Positions 60,415-64,000 of a stretch of DNA of 64,000 nucleotides are shown here, piece by piece. This stretch comes from Ruminococcus bovis. Lineage in GTDB: Bacteria; Bacillota; Clostridia; Oscillospirales; Acutalibacteraceae. The DNA lies in contig NZ_CP039381.1 of NCBI RefSeq assembly GCF_005601135.1, positions 431,941-495,940 on the forward strand, written 5' to 3'. The position numbers were made by a program, and so were the translations under genes. Position 1 is the first letter of the stretch; each line of letters starts with the position of its first letter. The notes under the pieces are model-generated. The model ran no database searches. It was not told where the DNA came from and was given only the letters and a program-made list of their open reading frames with translations.

Positions 60415-60769
60415 ACAGAGATTACCGTCTATTACCTTATACGGCTTAAAGTATAATAATTCATAATCAATATCGTCTATTTTAAACTCCTCCTTTTAAA
60501 AATTCTTTTCTAATTTCAAACAGAAAGGCTTTTGCAAAAGCTCCATTGGAATCTCACCACCGCGGGGATTTCCCGCAGCCGCCCTCATTGCCTGCGACGC
60601 TTCTAACGCTCGGACTGTGACTGGACGGAAGTATCATTGTCCTCTCTGCAGGTCGTGGCTTTCCTTAGGTTTGCCTCCTGCGGTCGAAGTCTTGAAGGCT
60701 CATTTGAGCGTCCGCTTCTGTAGCTCGCTGGCAGAGAGAATGTTTCCTGTTTGCTGTATTCAATTGTCA
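60415..60769. other. Leader region upstream of the broken helicase/primase gene
   Basis: Includes the AAAGGAGG ribosome site near 60490. The 60530-60770 part is GC-rich with no convincing gene on either strand. Confidence 0.4.
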
Positions 60770-61230
60770 AGGTTCATTGAAGGGAGTTTCACTTACTACA
60801 CTCAAAACGTATAAACCCGATCCTGTTTTTGGGGACCATAACTTTTTCAGCAAATCGTCCAAAAACTAAATGCTGGTTTTGTAGAAATTGCTATTCGAAA
60901 ATAACTCCCTTCACCTACCGCCATAAAACAAGGGGTTTGAGGGGTCAATTTTAGAAGCTGTAACTATATTTCAGCGAAACATCCAAAAACTAAATGCTGA
61001 TTTTGTGTAAATTGCTATTCGAAAATAACACCCTTCACCTACCGCCATAAAACAAGGGGGTTGAGAAGTCATTTTCAGAAAATGTAACTTTTTTCAGCAA
61101 AACCTCCAAAAACTAAGTGCTGGCTTTGTATAAATTGCTATTCAAAAATAACCCCTTTCACCTACTGCACTCAAAAAGGGTATTTGAGGGGTCATTCTCA
61201 GAAACTGTAATCATTTTTCGGCGTTTTCAC
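60770..61230. repeat. Tandem array of about 122 bp units
   Basis: Three full copies start at 60840, 60962 and 61086 (steps 122 and 124), plus degenerate part copies at each end. Shared text: TTTTCAGCAAA, CCAAAAACTAAATGCTG, TTTTGT, AAATTGCTATTCGAAAATAA, CCCTTCACCTACCGCCATAA, AACAAGGGG and TTGAGGGGTC. It contains no open frame of note. It could be an origin, partition site or incompatibility region of module 2. Confidence 0.85.
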
Positions 61231-61287
61231 CAACTGAGACTGTTTAGTTTTATTCAAAATGACAATTGTATAAAGATAAATAAAAAA

Positions 61288-61316
61288 GACCCGCGACTAT
61301 TAAATAGTCACAGGTC
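61288..61316 (-). terminator. Minus-strand intrinsic terminator
   Basis: Minus strand GACCTGTGACTATT, AATAGTCGCGGGTC, then TTTTTTATT. It points leftwards; no gene is recognised directly upstream. Confidence 0.7.
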
Positions 61317-61944
61317 GTATTCATTGTTTTCACCGTAGCAGATTTTAATAAGCTATCTTCAAAAACTTCTGCTGCAACACATACAAAAGCGCAAGCGCGA
61401 AATCCTTTCAAACAGATTCCACGCCTGCGTTTTATTTTGCCCACACTTCGCGACAAATCGCCTGTATGGGATTTATTATATTATATCGGATACGGATTCG
61501 TTTTCGGATAAAGCCCGACCAACGCCGAAAGAAACGGAGACGGTCGCCCGCCTCCGTTAAAAGATTTGATATATGATTATTTTTCTTGCGAAGAACTATA
61601 AAATACAATTATTACAATAAGCATTTAATCTTATCCCAAGGAGACATCCAGAGTCATCATTACCGTAAATCCGACAGCAAACATTATTACTCCGATATTC
61701 GAATCTGTTATCATGATACCAGATAATACAAGCTTTGTCTATATAGAAACAGGACGATTTTCATCGTCCTGCTTCACTATAAGTCAATCTATAATCTAAT
61801 CTCTCTGTTTCTGAAAGCAATCGTAACAAAAACTGCGGAAAAGGATTGTAAATTAGTTGACTAATCGCTTCTCCTATGTTATACTGCCAACAACAAACCG
61901 CATAGGAATGGGACTTGCGGCGTTTCACCGACGGGGCGCGAGCA
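61317..61944. other. Right end of the island, no credible gene
   Basis: Apart from a hairpin CAGGACGATTTTCATCGTCC (61751-61770) and the promoter at 61856-61884, nothing is assigned. A 27-codon frame on the minus strand with a hydrophobic core (about 61636-61719) has no ribosome site and is not claimed. Confidence 0.4.
61856..61884 (+). promoter_or_regulatory. Outward-facing promoter at the island's right end
   Basis: TTGACT (61856-61861), 17-base spacer, TATACT (61879-61884). It reads toward the right junction; in a circular form it would read across the joined ends toward the replacement tRNA-Leu. Confidence 0.6.
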
Positions 61945-61998
61945 TCAGGTCCATATGAATGAAAATTCGTGCAAGTTCAAGTCTTGTTAGGTGCACCA
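61945..61998 (+). pseudogene. 3' half of the split host tRNA-Leu (CAG)
   Basis: TCAGGTCCATATGAATGAAA, then ATTCGTGCAAGTTCAAGTCT and TGTTAGGTGCACCA: the end of the anticodon loop, anticodon stem CCATA, variable arm GAAT/ATTC, T-arm and acceptor TAGGTGC with CCA. It pairs fully with the 5' half at 28553-28592. Confidence 0.88.
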
Positions 61999-62066
61999 TT
62001 AAAAAAGGCAATACATTAGTATTGTCTTTTTTTATTATACAAGCAATGCAACTAACAAGACTTGAA
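61984..62066 (+). repeat. Palindromic unit 1 built on the tRNA-Leu 3' end, with terminator
   Basis: TTGTTAGGTGCACCATT, hairpin GCAATACATTAGTATTGTC plus TTTTTTT, then GCAATGCAACTAACAAGACT. The outer arms are near-complementary (TTGTTAGGTGCA versus the complement TTGTTAGTTGCA). The inner hairpin serves as the terminator of the original tRNA. Confidence 0.7.
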
Positions 62067-62285
62067 GGTGACGAGAACGACTGCTGCCGGTGGCAGATGA
62101 AAGGAGTTCGAGGAAGAGCTACAACAGGGAGTTTGAGGAAGTGCATTTATGCACAACGATAAACGACCATGTTGTACTTGGAGTTAAGAAAATAATTCTG
62201 TAGATTATTTTTAGGGAGGGCGTAGATGCCTCTTTCCTTTCGTATTTGTGCTTAATAAGCGAGGTACGCACCCTTTTAAGATGTA
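62067..62285. other. Spacer between the two palindromic units
   Basis: No gene or RNA recognised. Confidence 0.35.
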
Positions 62286-62363
62286 TCATTGTTAGGTGCA
62301 CCATAAGAAGTGGAAGTACATATGTACTTTCACTTTTTTATATACCGGCAATGCAACTAACAA
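62286..62363 (+). repeat. Palindromic unit 2, tRNA-Leu 3'-end fragment
   Basis: ATTGTTAGGTGCACCATAAG, hairpin GTGGAAGTACATATGTACTT then TCACTTTTTT, then GGCAATGCAACTAACAAG. Same layout as unit 1; only the last 14 bases of the tRNA remain. Confidence 0.7.
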
Positions 62364-63101
62364 GATATAATTATTACACAAACAAATTAGGTTTATTCAA
62401 TTTTGTCTGTTGGTAAAGGTGAGAATGATAAATTAGGGTTTGTGGGTGTGAATTATAACAAAATTTTGGCTCACAGTCGTAGGGGCGAACATTGTTCGCC
62501 CGTTTAATAGTAAAATGTTTTATGTAACTTAGTCCTATGTAGAAACTAAAAATTATAACTTACCATATAGGGCAAAGTACCTATATAAAGGCTAGTTTGT
62601 AACGGGACATCAATGATGTCCCCTACACCTGTAACTCATAATTTTTCTTATATTTTATAGTTAGAAATAGAGGAAAGTTTCAGCTATGATGATATTTTAA
62701 ACAAGTTTAAAATATCAATCACTCCTTCCGTCTTTGCATACGCAAAGCCACCTCCCTCAGCGAGGGAGGCTACAAGGTATGTACATTTTTTAAATTTGTA
62801 CATATTATGTTTGGCTTCCTCAGACGAGGAAGCTGTCGATTGTAAATTGACGGTACGGCAATTTACCTTTTATAAATCGACTGAAGGAGGGAAAAAACTA
62901 TAAATTAGTTGAATTAATCGGTTAATATCTAATTAACCTATATTACATAAACATCCCCACAAATCCTAATTTATATTGCTGATTTATCTTAACCCACAAT
63001 CAAAATTGAAAAGATAAGTTTATTAAACTAACCTTTACCCACAGACAAAATTGAAAAAACCTTATTTGTTGAATTATTACTGAATAGTTCACACAAAAAT
63101 A
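62364..63101. repeat. Gene-free stretch with copy C of the dispersed repeat (62463-62893)
   Basis: Holds, in order: CTCACAGTCGTAGGGGCGAA, GAACATTGTTCGCCCG, TTATGTAACTTAGTCCTATG, TAACGGGACATCAATGATGT, GTAACTCATAATTT, GATATTTTAAACAAGTTTAA, CACTCCTTCCGTC, CCACCTCCCTCAGCGAGGGA and TCGATTGTAAATTGACGGTA to GACTGAAGGAG. It combines blocks of copies A, B and D. No gene. Confidence 0.65.
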
Positions 63102-63127
63102 ACCCCTCACGATTGTGAGGGGTTTTG
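63102..63127 (+). terminator. Intrinsic terminator hairpin
   Basis: ACCCCTCAC, GATT loop, GTGAGGGGT, then TTTGT. Also has A-tracts on the left, so it could serve the minus-strand adhE transcript. Confidence 0.75.
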
Positions 63128-63435
63128 TATTTCATAATCAATTGAAATTTACAAATCTAATAGAAACTTTTTACTGAGATTGTTCTTCTTTTAGACTTTT
63201 ATTTATTGGTTTACGGAAACCAATATTTTTATTTTGCAAAATTTAAAATATATTTTCTAGGACTAATATAATCTAGGGACAAATACATTTAAACTTGCAT
63301 CATATTCAAGTACAACACTAAAGCGAACTGACAACAATGTTATTCTATTAAAGACACACAAAACAGAACTTATTATCAGTTTCACTTTAGTTTGCACATT
63401 AATTTTATTTCACTATGTTAATTAACTATTGTTAA

Positions 63436-64000
63436 TTATTCACCATAGTAAGCCTTTAGATACATTTCCTTAATTTCTGAGATTAATGGGTATCTTGGGT
63501 TAGCACCTGTACACTGGTCATCAAATGCATCTTCACACATACTGTCTAGTGTTTCTAGGAACTTATCTTCTTCAATGCCGTAATCCTTGATTGTCTTCTT
63601 AATGCCAACTCTTTCCTTTAGCTCGTCAATCATCTTGATTAGGTTTTCTACCTTTTCTTCATCTGTCTTACCCTTTACGCCTAGGTATTCACCGAATTCA
63701 GCATATCTTCTCATTGTGTGTGGGTAAGCATACTGGCTGAATGTACCCATCTTTCTTGGGCATTCTGCAGCATTGAATCTGATTACTAGGTCGATTAGTA
63801 GAGCATTTGCAATACCGTGTGGTAGGTGATGGTAAGCACCTAGCTTATGAGCCATTGAGTGACATACACCTAGGAATGCATTTGCGAATGCCATACCTGC
63901 CATTGTAGCTGCGTTAGCCATCTTTTCTCTTGCTACCGGTTCGTTAGGACCGTTATCGTAACATGTTGGTAGGTATTCAAAGATTGTCTTTGCAGCCTTT
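63436..64000 (-). CDS. adhE: Bifunctional acetaldehyde/alcohol dehydrogenase AdhE, C-terminal part
   Basis: The last 187 codons; the gene enters from beyond the right edge. ANAATMAGMAFANAFLGVCH then SMAHKLGAYHHLPHGIANAL is the iron-binding alcohol dehydrogenase region (histidines of CHSMAHKLG and HHLPHG). The C-terminal CTGANPRYPLISEIKEMYLK is typical of AdhE and not of short iron ADHs. AdhE turns acetyl-CoA into ethanol with NADH to regenerate NAD in fermentation. The 300 bases after its stop hold no gene. Confidence 0.9.
   Translation of the reverse strand, partial: KAAKTIFEYLPTCYDNGPNEPVAREKMANAATMAGMAFANAFLGVCHSMAHKLGAYHHLPHGIANALLIDLVIRFNAAECPRKMGTFSQYAYPHTMRRYAEFGEYLGVKGKTDEEKVENLIKMIDELKERVGIKKTIKDYGIEEDKFLETLDSMCEDAFDDQCTGANPRYPLISEIKEMYLKAYYGE

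Noticed and set aside
61250-61456. 68-residue minus-strand frame near the module 2 end
   Set aside because: Its C-terminal codons form a strong intrinsic terminator, and no ribosome binding site is seen, so coding is unlikely.
61636-61719. 27-codon hydrophobic peptide that might be a type I toxin
   Set aside because: No ribosome binding site and no antisense promoter could be found; the match to small membrane toxins is only general.

Overview
The window is from the chromosome of an AT-rich, low-GC Gram-positive anaerobe that can sporulate. It carries sigG, a SpoIIQ-like LytM gene, hslO and the C-terminal part of adhE. The 16S rRNA sequence reads like a Ruminococcaceae/Oscillospirales gut clostridium; I could not run a comparison, so no species is claimed.

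Layout. 1-440: broken end of an IS66-type element. 0.6-3.8 kb: small hypothetical, immunity-like and lipoprotein genes. 4.6-10.4 kb: complete rRNA operon on the minus strand (16S, tRNA-Ala, tRNA-Ile, 23S, tRNA-Lys, tRNA-Glu, 5S, tRNA-Asn), with two tRNAs unusually placed between 23S and 5S. 10.8-15.5 kb: cytidylate-kinase-like gene, a 30-residue ORF, the SpoIIQ-like gene, two near-duplicate tRNA clusters, a broken phage replication gene and a Nudix hydrolase. 15.6-22.1 kb, minus strand: hslO, a methyltransferase, yerC, sigG, a bacterial-Ig lipoprotein, rmuC and an S1-domain protein. 23-28.3 kb, plus strand: Gfo/Idh/MocA oxidoreductase, secreted cyclophilin, HAD phosphatase, a TagGH-type ABC exporter and a Cys-rich hypothetical.

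28.55-62.0 kb is a composite genomic island of about 33 kb that splits a tRNA-Leu(CAG) gene in the anticodon arm. The 5' half lies at 28553-28592 and its exactly complementary 3' half at 61945-61998. Just inside the left end are tandem 116-117 bp units, each starting with another tRNA-Leu 5' half, and then one intact replacement tRNA-Leu behind the host promoter. Module 1 (about 29.0-51.3 kb) is Tn4451-like: large serine recombinase, TnpW, ParB, relaxase, MobC, ParR/ParM-like pair, sigma-like protein, TnpV. Its cargo is (a) a four-gene toxin locus ending in an LHH-nuclease lipoprotein and a SUKH immunity protein, and (b) a defence block: type I restriction-modification, an AbiJ-N-like protein, and an XRE/ImmA plus DUF4411 PIN pair. 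A two-gene PH/zinc-ribbon + SPFH/SHOCT cassette (51.8-53.5 kb) is flanked by inverted arrays of short iterons. Module 2 (53.7-61.3 kb) is a second mobilizable element: serine recombinase, relaxase, MobC, GTTACGGG-type repeats and a helicase/primase gene broken by an IS with a 25 bp target duplication.

62.0-63.4 kb holds tRNA-Leu 3'-end fragments and dispersed intergenic repeats, followed by the 3' end of adhE running out of the window. Island genes are visibly more GC-rich than the host genes. The transfer genes move the element, the partition and sigma-like genes probably maintain or control it, and the toxin and defence cargo probably benefit the element or host against competitors and phage.
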